A stretch of 64,000 bases of DNA from an uncultured Pelagibacteraceae bacterium (GCA_902579215.1 CACHGH010000004.1:1-64000); one strand, 5' to 3'; shown: positions 8,291-16,924, counted from the stretch's first letter. Numbers and translations: made by a program. Notes: generated by a model not told the origin, from the sequence alone.

Positions 8291-9559
8291 TTAACTCCAT
8301 TTTTTCTCAAACTTATGTCTTATTATTTGGGCAAATAAATTCATTATTATTAAAAAGCCAAGTAAGACCATTATACATGCTGAAACTTTTTCTACAAATC
8401 CCCTTTCAGCACTTTCAGCCCAAATATAAATTTGAACTGGTAAACTTGCAGCAGGATCCATAGGTGATCCAGGTATCGTGTTAACAAAAGCAACCATTCC
8501 AATTAAAATTAGGGGTGCAGTTTCTCCTAAAGCTTGAGCTAAACCAATTATTGTTCCTGATAACGTACCAGGCATAGAAAGAGGAACTGTATGATGCATT
8601 GTGGTTTGCATTCGACTTGCTCCCATAGCAAGTGCTGCCTCTCTTATACTTGGTGGAACCGCTTTTAAAGATGCTCTAGCAGCTATAATTATTGTTGGTA
8701 AAGTCATTAAGGACAAAGTGATACCTCCAACTAATGGGGTAGACCTTGGTAGTTGAAATATAGCTAATAAAATGCCTAACCCTAATAGACCAAAAACTAT
8801 AGATGGAACTGCTGCTAAGTTATTTATATTTACTTCAATAAAATCAGTGAATCTATTTTTAGGGGCAAATTCTTCAAGATAGATTGCTGCTAGAACCGCT
8901 ACAGGAAAAGCTATCATTAAACAAACAAGTATAGAAAAAATTGAGCCCATAAATGAACTTGCTATTCCAGCTAGTTCTGCTTCTCTTGAGTCAGCATTTG
9001 TAAAAAAGCTAATATTAAATTTACTTTCAACCTTACCATTTGCAACAAGTTGATCAAAAATTTTTAATTGATAATCGCTTACTCTTCTTTGGTCTTCAGG
9101 TAAATCTCTTGGATAATTTCCTTTAAAGACTTGGTCTAAGTCATCAGATGCAGTTAGGTAAACTTCTTTGGTTTTTCCTAATAAATTTGGATCTTTTAAT
9201 AATTCTTGTTTTATCTCTCTTTCAAAGAAATAAGAAACCATTCTTTTTAATTGATTTTGTTGATCCTCATTAGCGTTAGGGTCTAAATTCCACATTGATT
9301 GAAGTGCTATTTCGTAATAGTCCGCATCTTCGATATCTTGTTTTGTTGGATTTTCATCTAACATCATTAATTCAGCATCAAAGGTTACTGGAACAATGAG
9401 CCAAGTTTTTTGAAAAGCAGAATAGCCAGTTGAAAAAATTTTAAAAATAAAGATTGTTAAAAATAAAAGTGCCATAAAAATTGCACTTTGACCGTATAAG
9501 CGAAATCTCTGCTCAGCCTTGTATCTTTTATTTAATAATTGTTCTTTATTTTTATTCAT
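8291..9559 (-). CDS. pstA: Phosphate ABC transporter permease PstA
   Basis: Membrane subunit of the phosphate importer, 422 residues from the preferred start. It has an N-terminal transmembrane segment (about residues 30-45), a long hydrophilic periplasmic insert to about residue 195, and a C-terminal permease domain with the EAA-type loop (around [20 protein letters not shown]). The long periplasmic insert makes it larger than the E. coli protein, a form seen in alphaproteobacteria. The ATG at 9559 is preferred over the one at 9583: AGAGAGA precedes it, and it overlaps the pstC stop by only 8 bases. Confidence 0.93.
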   Translation of the reverse strand: MNKNKEQLLNKRYKAEQRFRLYGQSAIFMALLFLTIFIFKIFSTGYSAFQKTWLIVPVTFDAELMMLDENPTKQDIEDADYYEIALQSMWNLDPNANEDQQNQLKRMVSYFFEREIKQELLKDPNLLGKTKEVYLTASDDLDQVFKGNYPRDLPEDQRRVSDYQLKIFDQLVANGKVESKFNISFFTNADSREAELAGIASSFMGSIFSILVCLMIAFPVAVLAAIYLEEFAPKNRFTDFIEVNINNLAAVPSIVFGLLGLGILLAIFQLPRSTPLVGGITLSLMTLPTIIIAARASLKAVPPSIREAALAMGASRMQTTMHHTVPLSMPGTLSGTIIGLAQALGETAPLILIGMVAFVNTIPGSPMDPAASLPVQIYIWAESAERGFVEKVSACIMVLLGFLIIMNLFAQIIRHKFEKKWS

Positions 9560-10937
9560 ATTTCTCTCTATATTTTTTAACAACTCTTAAGGCCACAATG
9601 TTTAAACAAAGCGTTACTAAAAATAATGACATACCTAAAGCAAAAGCAGCTTGTGTTTTTGGGTCGCCAAAAGCTTGATCACCAATTAGAATAACTACAA
9701 TTTGAGCTGTAATTGTTGAAGTAGACTCTAATGGATTTAAAGTTAAATTAGCAGCTAAACCAGAGGCCATAACAACTATCATTGTTTCACCAATAGCTCT
9801 TGAAACACCAAGTAAAATAGATCCAACTATCCCCGGCAATGCTGCAGGAAAAATAACTCTCTTGATTGTTTCTGATTTAGTTGCTCCCATAGCATAACTT
9901 CCATCTCTTAAACTTTGAGGTACACTTGTAATTACATCGTCACTTAAACTTGAAATAAATGGTATGATCATAATGCCCATTACCCCTCCTGCTGCTAAAG
10001 CACTTTCAGCTGAAACTTCAAGACCCATAGAGGTTCCTAATTCTTTTAAAAATGGGCCAACAGTTAGGGCAGCAAAAAAACCATAAACAACTGTTGGTAT
10101 ACCAGCTAAAATTTCAATTAAAGGTTTTGCGTATTGTCTAACTTTATATGATGCATATTCAGCTAAATAAATTCCACTCATTAATCCAATTGGGATAGCA
10201 ACGCACATAGCAATAAATGCAATAAAAAATGTGCCTGCAAAAATAGGGACCGCTCCAAAAGTATCAGAATACATTGACGGATCTAAAGCCTCAGAAGAAT
10301 CTCTAACAAAAGCTTTTGCTGGATACCAGTGAGTTCCAAAGACAAAATCAAATAATGGAATTACTTTAAAAAAATCTATAGTTTGAAATATAAGTGAGAA
10401 AACTATTCCAACAGTAGTTAATATTGCGGCTAATGAAGCTGTAAATAAAACTGCGTTCAAAAATTTTTCAACTGGTTCTCTTGTTCTAGAATTAGATGAA
10501 ATTCTTTTATACGCATAAGCAACAGAGGCAATGATTGCAGACAATACTATAACAACTTTTGAACTTTGAGCTATTGATCGAAGACTTAAATATTTTTCAG
10601 CTGAAGCTTCAATAAAAGGTGTAATTTCTCCAGTGAATTGACCTCGAGACAATGCTTTTGTTTTTTCGTATATTAAATTTAATTCATCATCAAGATAACC
10701 TTGATTTGAATAATCACTTAAAACTAATAGTTTTACAATTGTGGGCTCAAAAATTGCCCATAAAGAAAAAATTATAAAGGCTGGTATTGCACACCAGATC
10801 GCAAGATAATAACCATAAAATTGAGGTAATGCAGTTAATCTTTTTTTGGTAGATTGAATTGTGTATGCTTTTTTACGTCCAAAATAATAACTTGTGAAAC
10901 CTAGAAGAACAATAAATGTAAACAATATTAAGTTCAA
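9552..10937 (-). CDS. pstC: Phosphate ABC transporter permease PstC
   Basis: A 461-residue permease subunit of the phosphate importer. The N terminus has several hydrophobic segments and a periplasmic loop before the conserved transport domain, which begins near FDFVFGTHWYPAKAF and contains the cytoplasmic EAA-type loop GSYAMGATKSETIKRVIFPA. The N-terminal part is expanded like that of PstA. It is separated from pstS by 91 bases holding a strong hairpin, so less of the permease than of the binding protein is expected. Downstream it overlaps pstA. Confidence 0.94.
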   Translation of the reverse strand: MNLILFTFIVLLGFTSYYFGRKKAYTIQSTKKRLTALPQFYGYYLAIWCAIPAFIIFSLWAIFEPTIVKLLVLSDYSNQGYLDDELNLIYEKTKALSRGQFTGEITPFIEASAEKYLSLRSIAQSSKVVIVLSAIIASVAYAYKRISSNSRTREPVEKFLNAVLFTASLAAILTTVGIVFSLIFQTIDFFKVIPLFDFVFGTHWYPAKAFVRDSSEALDPSMYSDTFGAVPIFAGTFFIAFIAMCVAIPIGLMSGIYLAEYASYKVRQYAKPLIEILAGIPTVVYGFFAALTVGPFLKELGTSMGLEVSAESALAAGGVMGIMIIPFISSLSDDVITSVPQSLRDGSYAMGATKSETIKRVIFPAALPGIVGSILLGVSRAIGETMIVVMASGLAANLTLNPLESTSTITAQIVVILIGDQAFGDPKTQAAFALGMSLFLVTLCLNIVALRVVKKYREKYE

Positions 10938-10972
10938 AGAATCTCCTTTATTGAGGACTTTACTCTTATTTT

Positions 10973-11004
10973 AAAAAAAGGGGGTCTAAAAAGACCCCCT
11001 TTTT
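10973..11004 (-). terminator. Hairpin between pstS and pstC
   Basis: GGGGGTC (10980-10986) and GACCCCC (10993-10999) form a 7-pair GC-rich stem with a 6-base loop, flanked by A-runs and T-runs that extend the stem. Read on the minus strand it ends in seven T residues, 24 bases after the pstS stop. This is a textbook intrinsic terminator and probably acts as an attenuator, so that pstS RNA exceeds pstCAB RNA. Confidence 0.9.
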
Positions 11005-11028
11005 AATCATTTGTTAACTGAGGAATAA

Positions 11029-12060
11029 TTAATTACCCATAGCAACTAGTTTGGTAGCATTAGTTCTAGTTGTTTTATACAACTTAGAGTCTAATGGCAC
11101 TAAACCAATGTCTGCTAGGTAACCACCTTTTCCAATAGCTTTCTTTGTTGTGAATTCTTTCACAAACTCATGTAAGCCTGGAATTACTCCAACGTGAGCT
11201 TTTTTCACGTAGAAGAATAAAGGTCTAGCAACAGCATAACTGTAGTCTTGAATAGACTTCAATGATGGTTGTCCACCATCAATACTTGCTGCTTGTAATT
11301 TATCTTTTGCAGCTAAGAAATAACTGAAACCAAAGAAACCAAACATATCTTTATCTTGAGTTAACTTTTGGATGATTAAACTATCATTTTCTCCAACTTC
11401 AATAGCAGCACCATCTTCTCTGTAAAGTTTTTGAGGTTTTTTGTATTTTTTATTTCCAGCTTCAAAACCAGCTTTATAAAGAGCTTTAGCTTCTTTAGTC
11501 ATACCTTTTTTCATCACTAAAGAATTCCAAGCATCTCTAGTTCCTGATGTTCCTGGTGGGATCATCACTGAAATTTTTTGTTTTGGTAAACTAGAGTCAA
11601 TTTGGTCCCAAGTTTTATAAATATTTGGAACTAATTTACCATCAACAACTGTATGAGCAGCTAGTGCTAAATACAAATGTTCTTTAGTAAAGTTTACTGG
11701 TTTTGCATCTTTGCTGTAAGCTAATGTAATACCATCGTTACCAATTACGATCTCAACGATTTCATTTACACCATTTTTCTTACATAGAGCTTTTTCTTTA
11801 TCTTTCATAGCTCTTGATGCGTTTGTAATATCTGGATGTTGTTCACCTACACCAGCACAGAATAGTTTAGCTCCACCACCAGTACCAGTAGATTCGATTA
11901 CAGGAGTTTTAAATCCTGAACCACCAAATCTTTCAGCAACAACTGTTGCATAAGGGAATACCGTAGAAGAACCAACTATCTTAATTTGATCTCTTGCTTG
12001 AGCAACAGTTGCAATTGAAAGTGCAACTAAAGAAGCAATTACTATAGTTAGTTTTTTCAT
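11029..12060 (-). CDS. pstS: Phosphate-binding periplasmic protein PstS
   Basis: Periplasmic phosphate receptor of 343 residues. A signal peptide covers about residues 1-22 (ending VAQA-RD). The mature start IKIVGSSTVFPYA and the phosphate-site segments STGTGGGAKLFCAG and MIPPGTSGTRDAWNSL are typical of PstS. It delivers phosphate to PstCA. It is the first gene of the transport part and is followed by a strong hairpin, and it is preceded by a repeated element probably recognised by PhoB. PstS is commonly very abundant in SAR11 cells under low phosphate, but that is background knowledge rather than something visible here. Confidence 0.96.
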   Translation of the reverse strand: MKKLTIVIASLVALSIATVAQARDQIKIVGSSTVFPYATVVAERFGGSGFKTPVIESTGTGGGAKLFCAGVGEQHPDITNASRAMKDKEKALCKKNGVNEIVEIVIGNDGITLAYSKDAKPVNFTKEHLYLALAAHTVVDGKLVPNIYKTWDQIDSSLPKQKISVMIPPGTSGTRDAWNSLVMKKGMTKEAKALYKAGFEAGNKKYKKPQKLYREDGAAIEVGENDSLIIQKLTQDKDMFGFFGFSYFLAAKDKLQAASIDGGQPSLKSIQDYSYAVARPLFFYVKKAHVGVIPGLHEFVKEFTTKKAIGKGGYLADIGLVPLDSKLYKTTRTNATKLVAMGN

Positions 12061-12124
12061 TATCTTTAATCCTTTCGTTATTTATTAATTAAAAGATGTG
12101 AGACTCCTATAAATTTATTGAATC

Positions 12125-12158
12125 TTTAATATTACAAATTTGTTACACTTTTGTTAAA
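12125..12158 (-). promoter_or_regulatory. Candidate Pho box upstream of pstS
   Basis: On the minus strand this region reads TAACAAA-AGTG-TAACAAA-TTTG-TAATATT, three heptamer-like units with an 11-base period as in Pho boxes. The core TAACAAATTTGTAAYATTA recurs in the plcP/dagK intergenic region at 15959-15979, in the same orientation to plcP, with 20 of 21 bases equal. It ends 64 bases before the pstS ATG, leaving room for a -10 element. PhoB binding is inferred. Confidence 0.65.
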
Positions 12159-12169
12159 AAGGTAACTTT

Positions 12170-12778
12170 TTAGTTGTAATTTTTTGATATAATTATCTGA
12201 TCAGTATCAGCTTCTAGACCACCAATACATGAAACAGGGTTTACCTGTTCACTAAGAGCGAGTTCATTGCTTGGACGTAAAGTTATTTCTAGTTTTACTA
12301 AGTTTACTAATTCTTCTCTAATTTCTTCATCATATCTCCAGCTAGGCCATGAACTTGGGGTTGAAAATATAGAGGTTAAATAACTTGTAGCCATAGTATA
12401 TCTGTAATTACTCAAATTTTCATTCCTCAATAAAAAATTTCTTACAGAATTAAAAATATTCCTACATCTAAAAGAATCTGAAAAATAATTTTTCTTCTTG
12501 AGATTTTCATTCATAGGAACAGAAACAATTAAATCAATTGAATTTTTAGAATACGAGGTAACTACGTCTGTATAAAATTCAGCTTCAGTAACTTCTAAAT
12601 GATCTTTTATAGAAGGATATGAGGTTTTTAAATCTGCTTCTAATCTAAAAATTCCAATATCAAAAACTGTAAGTTGCTGATTTCTTAGTATGGTTGTGAT
12701 ATCTTTTGAAAAAGCACTTGTTATTAAAGAGCTTAAAAAAATAACATAAATCAAAATATTTTTAAATATTTTAACCAT
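12170..12778 (-). CDS. Exported protein of unknown function in the pho/pst cluster
   Basis: A 202-residue protein that I do not recognise. The first 24 residues look like a signal peptide (charged MVKIFK, then hydrophobic IYVIFLSSLITSAFS, followed by KDI), so it is probably periplasmic or secreted. It has two cysteines (in FRCRN and VSCIGG) that might form a disulphide. Motifs such as YTMATSYLTSIFS and SSWPSWRYDEEIREEL do not match a family I know. It sits between phoR and pstS, in the same direction, 90 bases after phoR and 109 bases before pstS. This placement suggests a role in phosphate acquisition or sensing, but no function is assigned. Confidence 0.7.
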   Translation of the reverse strand: MVKIFKNILIYVIFLSSLITSAFSKDITTILRNQQLTVFDIGIFRLEADLKTSYPSIKDHLEVTEAEFYTDVVTSYSKNSIDLIVSVPMNENLKKKNYFSDSFRCRNIFNSVRNFLLRNENLSNYRYTMATSYLTSIFSTPSSWPSWRYDEEIREELVNLVKLEITLRPSNELALSEQVNPVSCIGGLEADTDQIIISKNYN

Positions 12779-12868
12779 ATATAAAATTAATTAAAAGATT
12801 AACATTAATCAAGTAAAGAAATGTTAAAAAAACCTTCTAAAATTATTATAAAATAATACTTTTTAAAT

Positions 12869-14014
12869 CTAAGTTTTCGCTGGTAAATAAATTTGGATTT
12901 CAGTTCCTTTATTCTCTTCACTTAGAATCTCATAGTGTCCACGATGTTGAGTAATTATATGTTTAACAATAGCTAATCCTAAACCAGTTCCACCAACTTT
13001 ATTACTTTGTTCAAGATCTACTCTAAAAAATCTTTCTGTAATTCTAGAAATAAATCTTTGAGGAATGCCAACACCTTCGTCTTTAACACTGATCATAAAA
13101 TTTTTTTCTAACAATTTACCATCACTAATTTCACTTGATATAAAAATAGACTTATTTTCCATTGAATACTTAATTGCATTATCTAAAAGATTAGAAAAAA
13201 CAGTTTGTAATTTTTTTTTATCTCCAATAACAATTGTTGGATTTGCGAGAGATAAATTAATGTTTAATTTCTTTTTTTTTAAAATAATCTCAAAATTACT
13301 GATGATTGTTTTGAAAAGATCATTTATATCAACTAAAGTGCTTGGCCTTATATGTTCTTCTAATTCAATTCTTGTGAGTATTAAAAGATCATTAACTAAA
13401 TTTTCCATTCTATTTGATTGATCAGTGATTATTTTCATAAATTTTTTTTTAGCCTTTTCATCATCAGACGCTGGACCTTCAATAGTTTCTAAAGATCCTT
13501 TGATTGCCATTAAAGGTGTTCTTAATTCGTGACTTACATTGGCTACAAAATCAGTTTTAAATTTTTGTGCTTTTGTAATTTCAGTAAAATCTTTAAAAAA
13601 TAACACAACAGAATCTGGTTCAGTAAATAAATGAGTTGGGCCAGGGATGATATAAATCTTATAAAATTGATATGATGGCAAGTCTATTTCAACATCAATA
13701 TTTTTTGTTTTATTTTCAATTATAGCTTTTTCAATATTTTCTATTAATTCTGGTTTTCGAATTACAGAAGAAATGTTTTTATCAATTAAACTACTTCCAA
13801 ATCTTTTTAATGCACTTGGATTAGCATATTTAATTATATTAAATTTATTTAATGCAAAAAACTGATCCTCAAGCTCATCAATAATTACTCTTTTAGTTTT
13901 TTCTTCTCTTTTATTAATTATTGTGGCTGTATTTATTGGTTTGTTTTTTTTTTGATTAAGTAAATATAGAAGATAAATTATAACAACTATAAGTAGAATG
14001 ACGAAATATTCCAT
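12869..14014 (-). CDS. phoR: Phosphate sensor histidine kinase PhoR
   Basis: A 381-residue membrane histidine kinase. One N-terminal transmembrane helix (about residues 3-19) has almost no periplasmic part, as expected for PhoR, which senses the Pst/PhoU state from inside. A PAS-like domain follows (about 50-145), then the dimerisation H-box FVANVSHELRTPLMAIKG with His162. The ATPase domain shows N-box DNAIKYS, G1 DEGVGIP and G2 GGTGLGLAIVKH. It sits between agt and the unknown exported gene. Its partner is the phoB product at the other end of the cluster. Confidence 0.92.
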   Translation of the reverse strand: MEYFVILLIVVIIYLLYLLNQKKNKPINTATIINKREEKTKRVIIDELEDQFFALNKFNIIKYANPSALKRFGSSLIDKNISSVIRKPELIENIEKAIIENKTKNIDVEIDLPSYQFYKIYIIPGPTHLFTEPDSVVLFFKDFTEITKAQKFKTDFVANVSHELRTPLMAIKGSLETIEGPASDDEKAKKKFMKIITDQSNRMENLVNDLLILTRIELEEHIRPSTLVDINDLFKTIISNFEIILKKKKLNINLSLANPTIVIGDKKKLQTVFSNLLDNAIKYSMENKSIFISSEISDGKLLEKNFMISVKDEGVGIPQRFISRITERFFRVDLEQSNKVGGTGLGLAIVKHIITQHRGHYEILSEENKGTEIQIYLPAKT

Positions 14015-14032
14015 AAATTTAGATATGTTAAT

Positions 14033-14060
14033 TTTGCATCATTAAACTTTTTAATGCAAA
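14033..14060 (-). repeat. Hairpin between agt and phoR
   Basis: On the minus strand TTTG-CATTAAA, loop AAG, TTTAATG, a three-base bulge and CAAA can fold into an interrupted 11-pair stem in the 64-base gap between agt and phoR. There is no T-run, so it is more likely an RNA-processing or stability element than a terminator. Confidence 0.4.
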
Positions 14061-14078
14061 CAAATTAAGAAAAATTAA

Positions 14079-15086
14079 CTAATGATTTGGTGAAATATTA
14101 TTAAAAAATATTTTTGCTGTTTCTTCCCAAGTGAATTTCTTTGCAAATTCAAGACAATCATTTCTGTCAACTTTTAAAGCTTTATGGGCTGAAACTTTAA
14201 GATCATTATCTAAACAATTTATTTTGGATCCTTCAAATATATCTTTAGGACCTGGAACAGGATACGCAGCAACAGGAGTACCACAATTTAAAGCCTCAGT
14301 AACTACAATTCCAAATGTATCTGTTTTACTAGGGAATACAAAAACATCAGAAGATGCAAAATATGATGCAAGTGCACCATTTGTTTTTTCTCCTAAAAAA
14401 ATATCTTTAGGGAATTCTTCTTTTAATTTTTTTAAATCGGGTCCTTTTCCTATTATTATTTTTGTACCTTCTAAATCACATTCTAAGAAAGCTCTTATGT
14501 TTTTTTCAACTGCAACTCTTCCAACATAAATCCAAATTGGTCTTTTGTGATGTAATTCAATTTTTTTAGGTTTCTTAAAGGCTCCGTGATTTCCCCCTCT
14601 GGTCCAAGTAATCATTTTATTATTATCTATACCTATATCGATTAATTCTTTTCTCATGGATTCTGTTGTTACTAAAATTCTCTCGGCCTTGTTATGAAAA
14701 TTTGCTAAGAATTTTTCAGCCCATTTTGCTGGTATAATAGGAAAGTAAAGTTTTAGATATTTATCAAATCTTGTATGGAAACTCGTAGTAAACTTTAGAT
14801 TATTTTTTAAACAATATCTTCTTGCCATCGTCCCTATAGGACCTTCGGTAGCAATATGTATTGCATCAGGTTTTATTTTCTTTATTAAACTACCAACTCT
14901 TGGCCATACATTTATAGACAACCTAATTTCGTTATATTTCGGCATCGGAAAAGTTAAAAATAAGTCTGGTGTAATATATTCTATAATATGACCTTGTTCT
15001 TTTAATACATTGCCTGTTTCATGTAAGGTTCTTACGACACCATTTACTTGTGGAAAATATGCATCTGTCGCTATTAAAATTTTCAT
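14079..15086 (-). CDS. agt: GT4 glycosyltransferase, probable glycolipid synthase (Agt-like)
   Basis: A 335-residue GT-B fold family 4 glycosyltransferase. The N-terminal acceptor domain starts ILIATDAYFPQVNGVVRT and has a typical SFHTRFDKYL motif. The nucleotide-sugar domain has IYVGRVAVEKN and the EX7E-type region SKTDTFGIVVTEALNCGTP. This N-terminal pattern is shared with diacylglycerol-sugar and phosphatidylinositol-mannose-type transferases. In marine bacteria an agt next to plcP makes monoglucosyl or glucuronosyl diacylglycerol from the diacylglycerol that PlcP releases. Here the gene starts three bases after the plcP stop, so it almost certainly acts with it. The sugar donor (UDP-glucose, UDP-galactose or UDP-glucuronate) cannot be read from the sequence. 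Confidence 0.85.
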   Translation of the reverse strand: MKILIATDAYFPQVNGVVRTLHETGNVLKEQGHIIEYITPDLFLTFPMPKYNEIRLSINVWPRVGSLIKKIKPDAIHIATEGPIGTMARRYCLKNNLKFTTSFHTRFDKYLKLYFPIIPAKWAEKFLANFHNKAERILVTTESMRKELIDIGIDNNKMITWTRGGNHGAFKKPKKIELHHKRPIWIYVGRVAVEKNIRAFLECDLEGTKIIIGKGPDLKKLKEEFPKDIFLGEKTNGALASYFASSDVFVFPSKTDTFGIVVTEALNCGTPVAAYPVPGPKDIFEGSKINCLDNDLKVSAHKALKVDRNDCLEFAKKFTWEETAKIFFNNISPNH

Positions 15087-15089
15087 TAA

Positions 15090-15902
15090 CTATGAAGCTT
15101 TTTTTAAGTCTTCAGTTTTAATTGGTTTAATTATTTCTTTAGCGTCTAAATATTGTTCTCTTATTTTGTCCCAATATAATATTTCAAAACTACCATCATA
15201 ATTTTCGGCTAATGCAGTGCAGGATTCAACCCAGTCTCCACAATTTAAATAATTGACCCCATTAAAATCTCTATCTTCAGCATGATGGATGTGGCCACAA
15301 ATAATTCCATCAAATTTTTTTCTTTTTGCATAATCTGAGACTGTTTTTTCATATTCACCAATATATTTGACTGCGTTTTTGACTTTATACTTTAAAAATT
15401 TTGCAAGAGACCAATATTCTTTTCCTCGCAACCTTCTAAAAAAGTTAATTATTACATTTAATTGTAACAATAAATTATAGGCTATTGATCCAAGTTTAGA
15501 TAACCATTTAGCATGTTTCATAACACCATCCCAAGCATCACCATGAACAACGACATATTTTTTTCCAGAATTTGTTTCATGAATAACTCTATTAACCATT
15601 TGGATGTCACCAAAATGCATTGGAATAAATTTTCTTAACATTTCGTCATGATTACCCATTATGTAGAAAACTTTAGTACCATGCCTTGCTTTTCTTAAAA
15701 TTTTTTGAATTACATCATTATGTTCTTGAGGCCAAAAAAAACTTTTTTGCATTTCCCAAATATCTATAATATCTCCTACAAGATAAAGATTTTCAGATCT
15801 TGAGTTTTTAAAAAACTCTAAAAGTTTATTTGCCTGACATCCCTTGGTACCTAAATGCACGTCAGAAATAAATATACTTTTGTATTTAAGTATATTAGGC
15901 AT
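15090..15902 (-). CDS. plcP: PlcP-like phospholipase C (metallophosphoesterase)
   Basis: A 270-residue calcineurin-like metallophosphoesterase with the metal-ligand motifs SDVHLG (13-18), VGDIIDIW (42-49), MGNHDE (82-87), VVHGDAWD (about 117-124) and CGHIHHAED (about 195-203). By family alone it would be labelled UDP-2,3-diacylglucosamine hydrolase (LpxH-like). Two facts argue for PlcP, the enzyme that cuts phospholipid head groups under phosphate stress: it forms an operon with an agt-like transferase and phoR, and the lipid A operon in this window already carries lpxI. It is the first gene of the minus-strand pho cluster, with a pstS-like regulatory element upstream. There is no signal peptide, so it acts on the inner face of the membrane. 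Confidence 0.85.
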   Translation of the reverse strand: MPNILKYKSIFISDVHLGTKGCQANKLLEFFKNSRSENLYLVGDIIDIWEMQKSFFWPQEHNDVIQKILRKARHGTKVFYIMGNHDEMLRKFIPMHFGDIQMVNRVIHETNSGKKYVVVHGDAWDGVMKHAKWLSKLGSIAYNLLLQLNVIINFFRRLRGKEYWSLAKFLKYKVKNAVKYIGEYEKTVSDYAKRKKFDGIICGHIHHAEDRDFNGVNYLNCGDWVESCTALAENYDGSFEILYWDKIREQYLDAKEIIKPIKTEDLKKAS

Positions 15903-15958
15903 TTAAAAAACTTTTTTTTAACACAACTGTAACACGAATCATGTAATTCTTATTTCAT

Positions 15959-15980
15959 TTTAATGTTACAAATTTGTTAA
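15959..15980. promoter_or_regulatory. Candidate Pho box between plcP and dagK-like gene
   Basis: On the minus strand the core TAACAAATTTGTAACATTA matches the element before pstS in 20 of 21 bases and lies 56 bases before the plcP start, close to the 64 bases seen for pstS. On the plus strand it reads ATGTTAC-AAAT-TTGTTAA, two heptamers with an 11-base period, ending 20 bases before the dagK-like start. Control of both divergent genes by PhoB is inferred. Confidence 0.62.
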
Positions 15981-16000
15981 AAATTTTTTAAGGATTAATT

Positions 16001-16885
16001 ATGTTGTATTGTTTAATTTACAATTTGAACTCTTCTGCTGGAAGAAAATCAAAGTTCATAAATAAAGTTTTATCTAAATTAAAAAAAAACAATTCTGTAG
16101 ACTACTTTGAGACCAATACAATAAGTCAAGCTAAGAAAATTTTTAAAGATTTTAATCAAAAAAATTATGATCGACTAATAATAGCTGGTGGTGATGGTTC
16201 AGTTTCTTTTGCAATTAATGAATTAATTAAAAATAATTTTAATTTTAAAGACGATTTTGCCATAGGTTATATTCCTGCTGGCACTGCAAATTTGCTTCAA
16301 GCTGAATTATCAATGAATAAAAAAGTTGACGATATAGTCAATGTATTGATTTCTAACAATTATAAATCCTCTAATCTTGTAAAAATTAACGAGAATTATT
16401 TCTTTTTAATGGCTGGTATAGGGTGGGATGCAAAAATTGTTCATTCAATTAATTCAAAAATTAAAAAAATTCTTGGTAAAATTATTTTCGGCATTAAAGG
16501 TTTTCAATATTTCTTATTTATGAATAATAAAAAATTAAATGTAACTTTTGATGGGCAATTTTATCAAGCAGATTGGATATTATCTTCAAATACCAAATAT
16601 TACGCTGGACATCATAAAATAAATAAAACAAATATTTTTGAAGATAAATTAGTCACCTATATTTTTAAAGATTTGACTAGGGTCAGTTTATTATATTCTA
16701 TATTCTTAATAATTCTTAATGGTGATTTAAGTAAAAACAAAAATGTTATTACTACTTATTCAAAAAACATCACCATTGATGGAAATGATTTGATACCTGT
16801 TCAAATTGATGGAGATAATTTTGGTTCATATAAAAAAATTCATTTAAATCAATCAAATAAAAAAGTGAATTTTCTTATAAAATAA
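16001..16885 (+). CDS. Diacylglycerol kinase-like lipid kinase (DagK/YegS family)
   Basis: A 294-residue lipid kinase of the diacylglycerol kinase catalytic superfamily. The nucleotide motif GGDGS is at residues 63-67, followed by the family motif YIPAGTANLLQAEL at about 89-102. The catalytic-core segments MAGIGWDAKIV and PVQIDGDNFG are also present. It phosphorylates diacylglycerol or a related lipid using ATP in the cytoplasm. The ATG at 16001 has AAGGA six bases upstream. It is divergent from plcP across 98 bases and shares the candidate Pho box. A likely job is to return PlcP-released diacylglycerol to phosphatidate, balancing its conversion to glycolipid by Agt. The substrate is inferred; a sphingoid or other lipid is possible. 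Confidence 0.82.
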   Translation: MLYCLIYNLNSSAGRKSKFINKVLSKLKKNNSVDYFETNTISQAKKIFKDFNQKNYDRLIIAGGDGSVSFAINELIKNNFNFKDDFAIGYIPAGTANLLQAELSMNKKVDDIVNVLISNNYKSSNLVKINENYFFLMAGIGWDAKIVHSINSKIKKILGKIIFGIKGFQYFLFMNNKKLNVTFDGQFYQADWILSSNTKYYAGHHKINKTNIFEDKLVTYIFKDLTRVSLLYSIFLIILNGDLSKNKNVITTYSKNITIDGNDLIPVQIDGDNFGSYKKIHLNQSNKKVNFLIK

Positions 16886-16924
16886 TCATTTTATTCACCC
16901 ATAAACAGTCTTATTTTAAATCTT

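Noticed and set aside
15918-15935. GTGTTAC-AGTT-GTGTTAA repeat as the plcP activator site
   Set aside because: It ends only 15 bases before the plcP ATG, too close for a normal Pho box at -35; kept only as an observation.
16886-16924. Terminator between the dagK-like gene and the SMR-like gene
   Set aside because: The 39-base convergent gap has no stable stem; only AT-rich sequence.
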